Positions 10,076 to 18,923 of a stretch of DNA of 64,000 nucleotides are shown piece by piece. Positions within the stretch are counted from its first letter, which is position 1. Every line of letters begins with the position of its first letter. The position numbers and the translations under genes were made by a program. The notes below the pieces were generated by a model, which saw only the letters and a program-made list of their open reading frames with translations, was not told the DNA's origin and did no database searches. This stretch comes from CAZCTC01 sp964501335 (GTDB lineage Bacteria; Chloroflexota; Anaerolineae; B4-G1; SLSP01), in the NCBI GenBank assembly GCA_964501335.1, contig CAZCTC010000023.1, forward strand, positions 37,277-101,276, read 5' to 3'.

Positions 10076-10857
10076 GGCTGCGCCAAAAATTCCCTTACGG
10101 TTTTCAGGAAACGATCGGTCTCATCCAACATCGGGAAATGAGCCGATTCTTCAAAATAATGTACCACATGGCGTTCCACGCCCTTGCGTAACAACTCGCC
10201 CTGATGGGGGTCCACAATATTATCTTTGCGGCCATAAATTCCCATGGCCTGCAATCGCAGCTCGTGCAACCGTGGCCGGAGATCTGTGAACCGCAAATCA
10301 CGAATACTGGCCGAAAACGATTCCATGGTAGTCCGCGAAAGATCGTTTTGGAACATCGCATACCAGGTGCGCCAATCACGGGCATAAAAACGCGAAAAGA
10401 CCTTCACGCCCCAGGCGAATTGATTGGGAAAGGTGTAAAGCAACCAGGCAATCTGGCGATTACCGGCCAGCTTGAGCAGGAAATTCAATCCTGATCCCGC
10501 AATCGGCGAACCGACGACGGCCACCTTGGAAACCCGATGGGGATAGGTTAAAGCCAACCCCAAGGAAACCGTCCCGCCCATCGAATGTCCCATGACCGGA
10601 GTGCGATCCAGCCCCATCCGATCCATAAACTGATCGACCATTTCGATGTATTCGGTAACCGTAAAAGAGCCTTGCTTGGCCGATTCCCCAAACCCCCAAA
10701 AATCCAGGGCGTAGGTTTTGTACTTATCGCCCAGATATTCCATAGTGGAAAGCCAGTAACTCCATGACCCCAACCAGCAATGCAACAAGATCACTGGCTT
10801 TCCACGGCCAAATGTTTCATAGTGGACGATTCCCCGATCCGTGACAATGGAACTCAT
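10072..10857 (-). CDS. Alpha/beta-hydrolase fold protein
   Basis: This 261-residue single-domain hydrolase has the oxyanion-hole region ILLHCWLGS, the nucleophile elbow GHSMGG (Ser near 97), an acidic residue in YGRKDNIVDP (about 210) and the catalytic His in SAHFPMLDE (about 243). The usual HG oxyanion motif is HC here. Length and order match the esterase/haloperoxidase-like family. There is no signal peptide, so it is cytoplasmic. It opens a tight block with the V4R, beta-helix and acyl-reductase genes, where a thioesterase or lipid-ester role would fit. The substrate cannot be told from the sequence. Confidence 0.85.
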   Translation of the reverse strand: MSSIVTDRGIVHYETFGRGKPVILLHCWLGSWSYWLSTMEYLGDKYKTYALDFWGFGESAKQGSFTVTEYIEMVDQFMDRMGLDRTPVMGHSMGGTVSLGLALTYPHRVSKVAVVGSPIAGSGLNFLLKLAGNRQIAWLLYTFPNQFAWGVKVFSRFYARDWRTWYAMFQNDLSRTTMESFSASIRDLRFTDLRPRLHELRLQAMGIYGRKDNIVDPHQGELLRKGVERHVVHYFEESAHFPMLDETDRFLKTVREFLAQP

Positions 10858-10955
10858 AGTATTACCCCAGCCCCAGATTTTCCGCTCCCACTAATCTTAA
10901 CACAGCCTTGCCCGGGGAAACACAAAGGGGCCGTTGCAGTTGAGTTAAGAAACGG

Positions 10956-11498
10956 TTACGATTCCTCGGTCTGATCCATCGATTCCAGGACCGAGTACAA
11001 CAGTTCCAACAGCACATTTTTCACTGCCGTCTTATCCGTTCCCACACAGGGCACCACTTTGACCCCTTCCTCCACATGCAGGGCAATTCGTAAATCATCG
11101 GGCTGCCAGGCATCATCCATATCCTGCTTATTGGCAGCGACGATATAAGGCACAGGGGAATAACTACGGAAGGTCTCTAAAATCCGACGCGCTTCCCGGA
11201 AAGTCTCCGGGCGCGTGCTGTCGACCAGCACCACAAATCCCAACATCCCTTCGGAAAGGATCTCCCACATAAAATCAAACCGCCGTTGCCCCGGGGTTCC
11301 AAAGAGATACAGCACCAACTCTTCATCAATGGTGATCCGCCCGAAATCCATGGCAACGGTCGTCTGGCTTTTAATACGTTCCGCGTCTTTCGAGATCCGC
11401 TTCTCCGTAGAGACGACATCAATCTCGCTGATCGCCTGAATGAACGACGTCTTACCGGACGAAAAAGGGCCTGTAACAACAATTTTGAGCGTCTGCAT
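10956..11498 (-). CDS. Small Ras-like GTPase of the MglA/SR-beta type (COG2229-like)
   Basis: The product has 180 residues. The P-loop is G10-P-F-S-S-G-K16-T-S, the switch II motif reads FGTPGQRRF instead of DTAGQ, and the base-recognition motif is NKQD near 122. This combination is typical of the bacterial GTPases annotated as SR-beta-like and related to MglA. I start it at ATG 11498 because GGGAG lies 7 nt upstream. A TTG at 11522 would lengthen it by 8 residues and overlap the upstream gene. It follows the PATAN gene by 20 bp. In other bacteria such GTPases work with Roadblock/LC7 or PATAN proteins in polarity and signalling; no Roadblock gene is present here. Confidence 0.88.
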   Translation of the reverse strand: MQTLKIVVTGPFSSGKTSFIQAISEIDVVSTEKRISKDAERIKSQTTVAMDFGRITIDEELVLYLFGTPGQRRFDFMWEILSEGMLGFVVLVDSTRPETFREARRILETFRSYSPVPYIVAANKQDMDDAWQPDDLRIALHVEEGVKVVPCVGTDKTAVKNVLLELLYSVLESMDQTEES

Positions 11499-11518
11499 CT
11501 GATAACTCCCGGATCCGA

Positions 11519-12361
11519 TCAATCACTCTTCAGTTTATCAATCAGCTTTTGCACCAGGCCACGCTTGACGGCCGGACGTTGAAGCTGAATGCTGGATTCG
11601 CCATCCCCGGCCGTGGCTCTGGTCGGCGTTGTCGGCGCCGAAGGCCGTTCGGGTCGAATCACTTCCACCAAACCTGCCTGAATCAGGCTATAAATAATCT
11701 TGCGGATCTGGAATTCGCTCATATTGTTACTCTGAGCGATTTGCCGGATCGTGTTGCGAGGATTGATGAACGAAATGACACGCCACTCTTCTACACTCAG
11801 GTTGATGTTGCGCAATGGCGTCGAGGGTCGCTCAGCAAATTTCAAAGAAATATCCAAATCGGGGAGTTCTTCTTGAAGACGTTCCCATTCTTTCTGCCGG
11901 CGGCTGCCCTCCATGATGACATTTTCCAGGGCAATCGATGTGGTCACCTTATCCTGTCCAGGAACCACCGCCGGTTCAAATTGGAACTTACCTTCAGTCC
12001 AGCCGAACACCTGGTAGACCAGATCGAGCACATACTTGTTCAACCCTTTGATCAGCTCGGCCTGGGCCACTGTCCCTGCATTCATCAGGGTAATGGCAAT
12101 ATCATGGTCGGATTTCCCCGCCATGTGCTGTAAGATTGCCCGCACCTGCTCCGGATTTAACTTGCCCGATTTCTGCAAGATGGCAAGTAAGGAATCCTCC
12201 TCGCCCTCTTTGGTAGCATAAACCAGTTTCCCTTCCCGGAAGCTCAACGTGGCCTTGCCTTGTGAAGCTTCCAGATAGAGGGTCCCGGTCTTACGAGCCA
12301 GGTTAATCAAATTGAGCAGTTGGGTAATTCCAAAGTCTTTAAGGTTGCCTTTAAGCGCCAT
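11519..12361 (-). CDS. PATAN (DUF4388) domain protein with C-terminal winged-helix-like segment
   Basis: The 280-residue product starts with the PATAN/DUF4388 pattern (MALKGNLKDFGITQLLNLI, then GTLYLE and SFREGKLVYA). PATAN domains act as protein-interaction modules tied to receivers and small GTPases. Residues about 185-235 (INPRNTIRQIAQSNNMSEFQIRKIIYSLIQAGLVE) look like a degenerate helix-turn-helix often found after PATAN. The tail is proline/threonine-rich and basic. It is the first gene of the eight-gene run and has a good sigma70-type promoter upstream. It probably recruits or regulates the GTPase encoded 20 bp downstream. Confidence 0.85.
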   Translation of the reverse strand: MALKGNLKDFGITQLLNLINLARKTGTLYLEASQGKATLSFREGKLVYATKEGEEDSLLAILQKSGKLNPEQVRAILQHMAGKSDHDIAITLMNAGTVAQAELIKGLNKYVLDLVYQVFGWTEGKFQFEPAVVPGQDKVTTSIALENVIMEGSRRQKEWERLQEELPDLDISLKFAERPSTPLRNINLSVEEWRVISFINPRNTIRQIAQSNNMSEFQIRKIIYSLIQAGLVEVIRPERPSAPTTPTRATAGDGESSIQLQRPAVKRGLVQKLIDKLKSD

Positions 12362-12506
12362 CTCCCATCGTCCTTAATCTAAAACCTGTCGGAAGGGATT
12401 TCTAGACAGCCTGGCAAGGCTGCACTAAGCTACAGCATCGACTCCTTCTCGCGGCACGCCACACGTCCCTGGAAAAAGCAACCGGGGAACTCCCATAGTA
12501 TTATCA

Positions 12507-12534
12507 ATTATAACCGCCTTCTGTCATTGAGCAA
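12507..12534 (-). promoter_or_regulatory. Candidate promoter of the PATAN-GTPase-reductase operon
   Basis: On the minus strand a TTGCTC box (12529-12534) is followed after 16 nt by a perfect TATAAT (12507-12512). The start codon of the PATAN gene lies 145 bp downstream. The -35 box is only moderately close to consensus. The remaining spacer between recN and this operon shows nothing else I can name. Confidence 0.55.
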
Positions 12535-12561
12535 ATATGGCTATGTCAACCCCGCGAAAAG

Positions 12562-14379
12562 CTATTCACGACCGGACTTTATAGCGGCGGCCTGCGCCAG
12601 GATCTCCCGCGCACCTTGCTGCGCCGCCTCTCCCTGGGTGCCTAACATCTGGCCCAACTCAGTCAATTGCGACTCCTCGGACAAACGCACCACCCGGGTC
12701 ACTGTCCGACCTTCCTGCACCCCCTTTCGTACCTGATAATGAGCATCCCCAAATCCCGCCAGCTGCGGTAAATGGGTAATACATAACACCTGATGGCGAG
12801 GGTGGCCGTTATCCCCCGGAGCAGAAAGTCGCCACAGCTTGGCCCCCACCACGACCCCCACACGACCACCAATCCCCTGATCGATCTCATCAAAGATCAA
12901 AGTCGGGGTGCGATCCGCCCGGGAAAGTACGGTCTTTAAAGCCAGCATCAACCGCGCCGTTTCACCGCCGGAAGCCACCCGGGCCAGCGGCCGGAGCCCC
13001 TCGCCTACATTGGCCGCCAGCAAAAACTCCACCCGATCGATCCCGGTGGTATCGAAGATCGCCGGATTGACCGGAGTCTCATCCTGGATCTCACGGCCGG
13101 CACTGGTAATCCACTTCACCGCCGGCTCGGCCGCGGCCAGTGGCGCTCCCCCCGGCCCCTCTTCCCGGGCAAAAGAAACCCCAAAACGCGCCCCTTGCAT
13201 CCGCAAATCGCTCAGCTCGGATTCCATCCCCTCGGCCAGACGCTGCGCTGCGGCCTGACGTTGCACAGAAAGCGCCATCGCCTGTTCGGCCACCTGAGCT
13301 ACCAGTTGAGCCTCCGCCACTTCCAGCTCCGCGATCCGTTCATCGCTATGCTCCAACCGTTCCAACTCTTCGGCTGCCGTCTGCCCGTAACTGACGACCT
13401 GCTCGACCTCGCCCCCATATTTGCGTTCCAAACGACGCAACAAAGCCAACCGCTCTTCTACCTGCCCCAACCGTTGAGGATTGAATTCAATCCCGGCAAT
13501 ATAGGTGCGTAAGGTCCGCACCAGATCTTCCAATTGATACCCTACCTCTTCCAGGGCCTGGGACTGCGGCTCCAGCCCCGCATCGATCCGTACCAGGGTA
13601 TGCATCTCCCGCTGCGCCTGCCCGAGCTGATCGACCACCGCCGGACTGCCTTCCGCCCCTTCTTCCAACAGACTCAATATCCCGGTGGCCAGCGTTGAAA
13701 GCTGCTCGGCATTGGCCAGATGGAGCCGTTCCTCTTCCAGTTCAGCCTTCTCGCCCGGCTTCAATCCGGCCGACCGGATCTCTTCCACCTGGAAGCGTAA
13801 CATATCCAGACGCTGCATCCGCGCCTGTTCGTTTTGCCGCAGATCGGCCAGTTCCCGCCGAATGGCCGAAACCTGACGCACCGTTTCCGTCAATGCCGCC
13901 CGCGGCTCGTCCAATCCGGCAAAACGATCCAGCAATTGCAGATGCTCCCGCACCCGCAACAGACTTAAATGCTCGCTCTGCCCATGGATATCGATCAGTA
14001 ATTCCGCAATTTCCCGCAAAGTGCCGAGAGAAACTACAGAGCCGTTCACCCGGGCAATCGTCCGTCCGCCGGTGCGAATTTCCCGGCTCAACCACACGCT
14101 GTCTGGAGATTCCCCTTCCAGCCCTTCTTCCTCCAGGCGCGCCACCAGAGGGTTCTGTTCATTTACATCCAGAACAAATAACCCCTCCACCAGGGAACGC
14201 GGAGCCCCTTCCCGGATTGCCGTAGCATCAGCCCGTCCACCTAACAGCAATAATACTGCATCAATTAGAATGGACTTACCTGCCCCGGTTTCGCCGGTAA
14301 GAATATTAAAACCCGGCTCCAGCGTCAGATTTAATTCATCGATAATCGCAAAATCACGGATATGTAATTCACGCAGCAT
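12562..14379 (-). CDS. recN: DNA repair protein RecN
   Basis: The 605-residue SMC-like ATPase starts MLRELHIRDFAIIDEL and has Walker A GETGAGKS at about 29-36, a long coiled-coil middle (about 150-390), the ABC signature VASGGETARLMLALK (about 470-484) and Walker B LIFDEIDQGIGG (about 500-511), followed by the ITHLPQLA switch region. RecN holds broken DNA ends together during double-strand-break repair in the cytoplasm. The length is slightly above the usual 550-570. It stands alone, with 200 bp to the PATAN operon downstream and a 272-bp divergent spacer to the mevalonate genes upstream. Confidence 0.95.
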   Translation of the reverse strand: MLRELHIRDFAIIDELNLTLEPGFNILTGETGAGKSILIDAVLLLLGGRADATAIREGAPRSLVEGLFVLDVNEQNPLVARLEEEGLEGESPDSVWLSREIRTGGRTIARVNGSVVSLGTLREIAELLIDIHGQSEHLSLLRVREHLQLLDRFAGLDEPRAALTETVRQVSAIRRELADLRQNEQARMQRLDMLRFQVEEIRSAGLKPGEKAELEEERLHLANAEQLSTLATGILSLLEEGAEGSPAVVDQLGQAQREMHTLVRIDAGLEPQSQALEEVGYQLEDLVRTLRTYIAGIEFNPQRLGQVEERLALLRRLERKYGGEVEQVVSYGQTAAEELERLEHSDERIAELEVAEAQLVAQVAEQAMALSVQRQAAAQRLAEGMESELSDLRMQGARFGVSFAREEGPGGAPLAAAEPAVKWITSAGREIQDETPVNPAIFDTTGIDRVEFLLAANVGEGLRPLARVASGGETARLMLALKTVLSRADRTPTLIFDEIDQGIGGRVGVVVGAKLWRLSAPGDNGHPRHQVLCITHLPQLAGFGDAHYQVRKGVQEGRTVTRVVRLSEESQLTELGQMLGTQGEAAQQGAREILAQAAAIKSGRE

Positions 14380-14438
14380 AAAGCCCTGAATTCCCCCCCG
14401 GATTGTCTGGCGGTCCTTTTTGCAAAGAACAGCATCCC

Positions 14439-14547
14439 CTATTATAACGTAAGTTGCCAGCTTCGCTTGAAAACGGCAAAAGAGTTTAAAAAATTCTGTC
14501 GTTTTCGGATAAATCGTCTTTCTGAGTAAATCCTTACGTTATTATAG
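14439..14547. promoter_or_regulatory. Divergent promoter region with long-spaced inverted repeat
   Basis: Between recN and mvaA, ctattataacgtaag (14439-14453) and cttacgttattatag (14533-14547) form an inverted repeat with one mismatch in 15. The left arm carries TATAAT on the minus strand (14441-14446), fitting a recN -10 box. The right arm carries TATTAT on the plus strand (14540-14545), fitting an mvaA -10 box. -35 boxes are weak on both sides. The arms may be paired promoters or a shared operator. Confidence 0.4.
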
Positions 14548-14651
14548 ATCAAACCAAAAAGGGGAAAAGTGTGCCAGAATGACTCTGAGAGCTTTTGAGA
14601 GATGCTGTATGTTATCATATGCCCGGGTTGTAATGAAAGGAGAACTATTAC

Positions 14652-15956
14652 ATGTCTGAACAACATTCGTCACGTCTGCCTGGATTTTACAATTTACCGC
14701 TGAACGAACGCGTGGAGATCTTGGTCCGGCAGGCGGGATTAACCGAAGACGAAAAAGCGGTTCTCAACGGCGGCCTCGATCCGGAACGCGCCAATGCAAT
14801 GATCGAAAATGCCGTGGGACTTTATACACTGCCCCTGGGCATCGCGACCAATTTTCTGATCAACGGTCGCGAAGTCCTGATTCCGATGGTCGTCGAAGAG
14901 CCCTCGGTGGTAGCCGGCGCTTCGCTGGCCGCTAAACTCGCCCTGACCGGCCACGGCTTCGTCGCAGTCGCCGATGCTCCCGTCATGATCGGCCAGATCC
15001 AGATAGTCAACGTCCCCGATCCCTGGTCGGCCCGGGTAGACCTGCTGGCCCACAAAACCGAATTGCTCCACCAGGCCAATCAAAGCGACGAGGTCCTGGT
15101 CAAATTGGGCGGCGGGGCACTGGACCTGGAAGTCCGGATTATCGAACAAACCCCCGCCGGCCCCATGTTGATCATCCATCTGCTCTACGATGTACGCGAC
15201 GCCATGGGCGCCAATGCCGTCAATACCGCCTGCGAACAACTGGCCCTCACGATCGAAGGTCTCACGGGCGGCACGGTCTTCCTCCGTATCCTGAGTAACC
15301 TGGCCGACCATCGACTGGCCCGCGCCCGGGTCAGCATTCCCGAAGAAGCTCTGGCCTTCGGCAATTTCCGCGGGCCGGCAGTCGCTCACGGCATCGAATA
15401 TGCCTGGGCCCTGGCCGCCGCAGATCCCTATCGCGCCGCGACCCATAATAAAGGAATTATGAACGGCATCGATGCCGTCGTCATCGCCACCGGCAACGAC
15501 TGGCGCGCCGTGGAAGCCGGCGCCCACGCCTACGCGGCCCGAGAAGGACGTTACACCAGCCTGAGTACCTGGCGCCGGGATGGCAAAGGACATCTGACCG
15601 GCTCTTTAGAATTACCCCTCGCCGTCGGCATCGTGGGCGGCGCGACCCGCGTTCATCCCACGGCCCGGCTGGCCTTAAAACTGTTAGGCATCAAGACGGC
15701 CCGCGAACTGGCTGAAATCATCGTCTGCGTCGGCCTGGCCCAAAACCTCGCAGCCCTGCGCGCACTGGCCACAGAAGGAATTCAACACGGCCATATGGAA
15801 CTCCATGCACGCCAGGTCGCCATGGCGGCCGGAGCCTCCGGCGATGAAATTGAAAAACTGGCCGAAGCATTGACCCGGGAAGGACTCATCCGCAGCGATC
15901 GCGCCGCCGCTTTATTACAGGAAATGCGCCGTCGTCCCGCCGATGAGAAACATTAA
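14652..15956 (+). CDS. mvaA: Hydroxymethylglutaryl-CoA reductase, class II
   Basis: This 434-residue enzyme reduces HMG-CoA to mevalonate (or runs the reverse). It matches class II reductases closely: LPGFYNLPLNER at the start, ENAVG at 52-56, and the four catalytic residues fall at the positions known for the Pseudomonas mevalonii enzyme, Glu83 (EEPSVVA), Lys267 (HNKG), Asp283 (GND) and His381 (HGHM). DAMGANAVN (183-191) and the C-terminal flap helix are also present. AAGGAG lies 10 nt before the ATG. It leads a four-gene mevalonate block, so a biosynthetic direction for isoprenoids is likely, although class II enzymes were first known as degradative. Cofactor choice (NADH or NADPH) cannot be read from the sequence. 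Confidence 0.95.
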   Translation: MSEQHSSRLPGFYNLPLNERVEILVRQAGLTEDEKAVLNGGLDPERANAMIENAVGLYTLPLGIATNFLINGREVLIPMVVEEPSVVAGASLAAKLALTGHGFVAVADAPVMIGQIQIVNVPDPWSARVDLLAHKTELLHQANQSDEVLVKLGGGALDLEVRIIEQTPAGPMLIIHLLYDVRDAMGANAVNTACEQLALTIEGLTGGTVFLRILSNLADHRLARARVSIPEEALAFGNFRGPAVAHGIEYAWALAAADPYRAATHNKGIMNGIDAVVIATGNDWRAVEAGAHAYAAREGRYTSLSTWRRDGKGHLTGSLELPLAVGIVGGATRVHPTARLALKLLGIKTARELAEIIVCVGLAQNLAALRALATEGIQHGHMELHARQVAMAAGASGDEIEKLAEALTREGLIRSDRAAALLQEMRRRPADEKH

Positions 15957-15998
15957 AATCAATTGATGGTAAACATGGAATCAAGGAAGGAGAATTTC

Positions 15999-17063
15999 GT
16001 GGAACCCAACCGCGTAATGCAACCCATGCGGCCGGTGGGGATTATCGGCTACGGCTCTTATGTCCCAATGTACCGCCTGCCCGGCACCGAAGTGGCCCGG
16101 GTCTGGAAAGGTCGGGGCAAGGGCCCCATTAAAGAAAAAGCAGTCGCCGGCCTCGATGAAGATACGGTGACCATATCGATTGAAGCGGCGCGCAACGCCC
16201 TCGCCCGGGCCAATATCGATCCGTCGCTGCTGCGTGCCATTTGGGTCGGCAGTGAATCTCCTCCCTATGCCGTCAAACCATCGTCCACCTTAGTCGCCGA
16301 AGCCATCGGCGCCTCGCCCTATCTCCTGGCGGCCGATCTGGAATTCGCCTGCAAAGCCGGAACAGAAGCCATGCAGGCCGCCATGGGCCTGGTCGGCTCC
16401 GGCATGGGAGACTACGCCCTCGCCATCGGTGCCGATACCGCCCAGGGTCGCCCCGGCGATGAACTCGAATATACAGCCGCCAGCGGAGGCACCGCCTTTA
16501 TCATCGGACCGGCCGACAGAGAGGCCCTGGCCATTTGTAAAGGCTCGCTCTCTTATGTCACCGATACCCCGGATTTCTGGCGTCGGGCCTACCAGCATTA
16601 CCCCAGCCATGGCGGTCGCTTCACCGGAGAACCGGCCTATTTCCATCATCTCCGCTCTGCCGTGGAAGCCCTCCTGGAAGATATGCAGATGCAGGCCGGC
16701 GATTTCACCTACGCGGTCTTCCATCAGCCCAATGTGAAATTTCCCCAGCGCATCGCCGAACGGCTGGGCTTTAAACCCGCACAGATCGCCCAGGGCATCG
16801 TCAGCGATGTCATCGGTAATACCTATGCCGGCGGCGCCATCACCGGCTTTTCCAGCACCTTAGATATCGCCAAAGCCGGAGATCGTATTTTGGTCGCCAG
16901 CTTCGGCTCCGGGGCCGGCTCCGATGCTTTTATCTGGGAAGTTACCCCGGCCCTCGAAAAACGCCGCGCTCAGGCGCCGCTCCTGGCCGACTATATCCGC
17001 CGGCGGGTGGAAATCGATTATGCCACCTACGCCCGCTATCGTCACAAGATACAGATGGATTGA
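15999..17063 (+). CDS. Hydroxymethylglutaryl-CoA synthase (archaeal-type)
   Basis: The 354-residue thiolase-superfamily enzyme condenses acetyl-CoA with acetoacetyl-CoA. Its nucleophile is Cys118 in DLEFACKAGTEAM, the general base region is GSESPPYAVKPS (Glu86), and the His is in FHQPNVKFPQ near 240. I chose GTG 15999 because AAGGAG ends 6 nt upstream. The frame stays open upstream to TTG 15963, which would add 12 residues of poor-quality sequence. It follows mvaA by about 40 bp and precedes the thiolase by 12 bp. Its short form and its neighbours resemble archaeal enzymes that form a channelling complex with thiolase and a DUF35 protein. Confidence 0.9.
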   Translation: MEPNRVMQPMRPVGIIGYGSYVPMYRLPGTEVARVWKGRGKGPIKEKAVAGLDEDTVTISIEAARNALARANIDPSLLRAIWVGSESPPYAVKPSSTLVAEAIGASPYLLAADLEFACKAGTEAMQAAMGLVGSGMGDYALAIGADTAQGRPGDELEYTAASGGTAFIIGPADREALAICKGSLSYVTDTPDFWRRAYQHYPSHGGRFTGEPAYFHHLRSAVEALLEDMQMQAGDFTYAVFHQPNVKFPQRIAERLGFKPAQIAQGIVSDVIGNTYAGGAITGFSSTLDIAKAGDRILVASFGSGAGSDAFIWEVTPALEKRRAQAPLLADYIRRRVEIDYATYARYRHKIQMD

Positions 17064-17075
17064 GAGGACGAACGT

Positions 17076-18233
17076 ATGAGAGACGTCGCCATTATTGGAA
17101 TCGGACAAACCCCGGTCGGAGAACACTGGACCACCGGCCTGCGCCATCTGGCTTTTGAAGCCGCCCAGAATGCCCTGCGCGATGCCAATATCTCCCGGGT
17201 GGATGCTATTTACGTCGGCAACATGCTGTCCGGAGAAATCGCCGGCCAGGAACATCTGGGCGCTCTGGTTGCTGATTTTCTGGGAATGAGCGGAGTCGAA
17301 GCCATGAAAGTCGAAGCCGCCTGTGCTTCGGCCGCCGCAGCCATGCGCGTCGGTACGATGGCGGTTTCCAGTGGGATGGTCGATCTCGCCATGGTCGTGG
17401 GGGTAGAGAAAATGACCGACACCTCCGGCCGGGAAACCACCGCCGCCCTGGCGCAAGCCGCCGATGCCGAATATGAAGTCAGTCAGGGCGTTTCTTTTGT
17501 GGCCCTGAATGCCCTGCTGATGCGCCGTTACATGCACGAATTTGGTTGGAAACGCGAAGACTTTGCCAATTTCGCCGTCACGGCCCATCAGAACGCAGTG
17601 AACAATCCTTACGCCATGTTCCGCCATGCCATCACCCCGGAAGAATATGCCCGAGCCGGCATGATTGCCACCCCGGTCGGATTGCTCGACGCGGCTCCGG
17701 TCTGCGATGGAGCCGCCGCCGTCATTCTGGCCCCGGCCGAATATGCCCGCACCTTGAGCCCCGCCCCGGTGCTCATCCGCAGCTCGGCCGTGGCCACCGC
17801 GCCGCTCTCCATCCACGACCGCCGGGATCCGCTGAGTCTGGAAGCCGCTATCCTTTCCAGCCGGCGGGCCTACGACCGGGCTGGAATCCAGCCGGCCGAT
17901 CTGGATTTCTTTGAACTGCACGATGCCTTTGTGATCATGTCGGCCTTAAGCCTGGAAGCGGCAGGCTTTGCCGAACGGGGGCAAGGAGTCCGGCTGGCGC
18001 TGGAAGGTGAAATCTTCCGGCAGGGACGGGTTCCCATGGCCACCCAGGGGGGGCTGAAAGCACGCGGACATCCCGTTGGGGCCACGGGGCTTTATCAAAT
18101 CGTCGAAGCCGCAACTCAATTGCGCGGTCTGGCCGGGCCCAACCAGGTTCCCAATGCTCGTCTGGGCATGACCCAAAATATTGGCGGCAGTGGGGCCACG
18201 ATTATCACGCACATCCTGGAAACGCTGGTTTAA
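17076..18233 (+). CDS. Acetyl-CoA C-acetyltransferase (thiolase, archaeal/SCP-x-like)
   Basis: This 385-residue thiolase has the acyl-accepting Cys in VEAACASAAAAM (about 85), the ELHDAF motif (about 290) and GHPVGATG (about 338) holding the catalytic His. The terminal second Cys of classical biosynthetic thiolases is replaced by NIGGSGAT, as in the archaeal and SCP-x group. It makes acetoacetyl-CoA for the HMG-CoA synthase encoded 12 bp upstream. GAGAGG precedes the ATG. The gene order synthase-thiolase-DUF35 supports physical association of the three products. Confidence 0.9.
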   Translation: MRDVAIIGIGQTPVGEHWTTGLRHLAFEAAQNALRDANISRVDAIYVGNMLSGEIAGQEHLGALVADFLGMSGVEAMKVEAACASAAAAMRVGTMAVSSGMVDLAMVVGVEKMTDTSGRETTAALAQAADAEYEVSQGVSFVALNALLMRRYMHEFGWKREDFANFAVTAHQNAVNNPYAMFRHAITPEEYARAGMIATPVGLLDAAPVCDGAAAVILAPAEYARTLSPAPVLIRSSAVATAPLSIHDRRDPLSLEAAILSSRRAYDRAGIQPADLDFFELHDAFVIMSALSLEAAGFAERGQGVRLALEGEIFRQGRVPMATQGGLKARGHPVGATGLYQIVEAATQLRGLAGPNQVPNARLGMTQNIGGSGATIITHILETLV

Positions 18234-18311
18234 ACAAACTCAGACGTGGTCCATGGGATTATTCAATCTTAAAAAGTTAATAAAAGGCTTTTAGCCAGGG
18301 AGGATCTTACA

Positions 18312-18719
18312 ATGGAAACCAAAGTTGCACATGATTGGAGACTGCGTGGTCAGCGCTATCGCCTGGAAGGCGAGGTTTGTCCTCATTGCCAGGCAAAAAT
18401 CTTCCCCCCCCGGGATATCTGTCCAGCCTGCGGCCAGCCGGCCAAAGAACCCTATGCCTTCAGTGGTCGCGGTGAAGTCTACTCGTTCAGCACCATTTAC
18501 AACGCGCCGGAAGGTTTTGAAGAATATACCCCCTATACCGTGGCATTGATCAAGCTGGAAGAAGGCCCGATGATTACGGCCCAGCTCACCGATGTACGAC
18601 CGGAAGATGTCGAGATCGGGATGCCGGTCGAAATGGTAACCCGCAAAATCCGGGTTCAGAATACGGAAGGCACCATCACCTATGGGTACAAATTCCGGCC
18701 CTGCCTGGTCCGGGTCTAA
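18312..18719 (+). CDS. DUF35 zinc-ribbon/OB-fold protein, thiolase-HMG-CoA synthase scaffold
   Basis: The 135-residue protein has an N-terminal rubredoxin-like zinc ribbon (CPHC near 22 and CPAC near 38), then an OB-fold (GRGEVYSFSTIYNAPEGFEEYTPYTVALIKLEEG). In archaea such proteins bridge thiolase and HMG-CoA synthase and share a CoA-binding site between them. GGGAGG lies about 9 nt before the ATG, 78 bp after the thiolase stop. It is the last gene of the block, as a strong hairpin follows. Confidence 0.9.
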   Translation: METKVAHDWRLRGQRYRLEGEVCPHCQAKIFPPRDICPACGQPAKEPYAFSGRGEVYSFSTIYNAPEGFEEYTPYTVALIKLEEGPMITAQLTDVRPEDVEIGMPVEMVTRKIRVQNTEGTITYGYKFRPCLVRV

Positions 18720-18750
18720 TTATCCTGAACCTTGCATCCCCTTACACTCA

Positions 18751-18780
18751 GAATCGCCCGCCTTTTCAGGCGGGCGATTC
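18751..18780 (+). terminator. Intrinsic-terminator-like hairpin after the mevalonate block
   Basis: A perfect 12-bp stem (gaatcgcccgcc, 18751-18762, with its complement 18769-18780) closes a 6-nt loop and starts 31 bp after the DUF35 stop. The tract after it (tataag) is only weakly T-rich, so termination strength is uncertain. The GC stem directly after the last gene favours this reading. Confidence 0.65.
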
Positions 18781-18842
18781 TATAAGAAACAACTTCACTG
18801 ACCCGAAAAACAAAAAACACCCCCTTTCACCCCTCACTTCAT

Positions 18843-18871
18843 TTGCCAGTATAGGAAATTAGTCCTATACT
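18843..18871 (+). promoter_or_regulatory. Sigma70-type promoter with embedded operator-like palindrome
   Basis: TTGCCA (18843-18848), a 17-nt spacer and TATACT (18866-18871) form a good promoter 53 bp before the REC-kinase gene. The spacer and -10 box contain a perfect inverted repeat, tatagga (18850-18856) and tcctata (18863-18869), separated by 6 nt. A regulator bound there would block the promoter. Confidence 0.6.
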
Positions 18872-18923
18872 CTAAGCGTTATAGAAAGATTATCTGTGGA
18901 TTCTCTACACAGCAGGAATAGTT

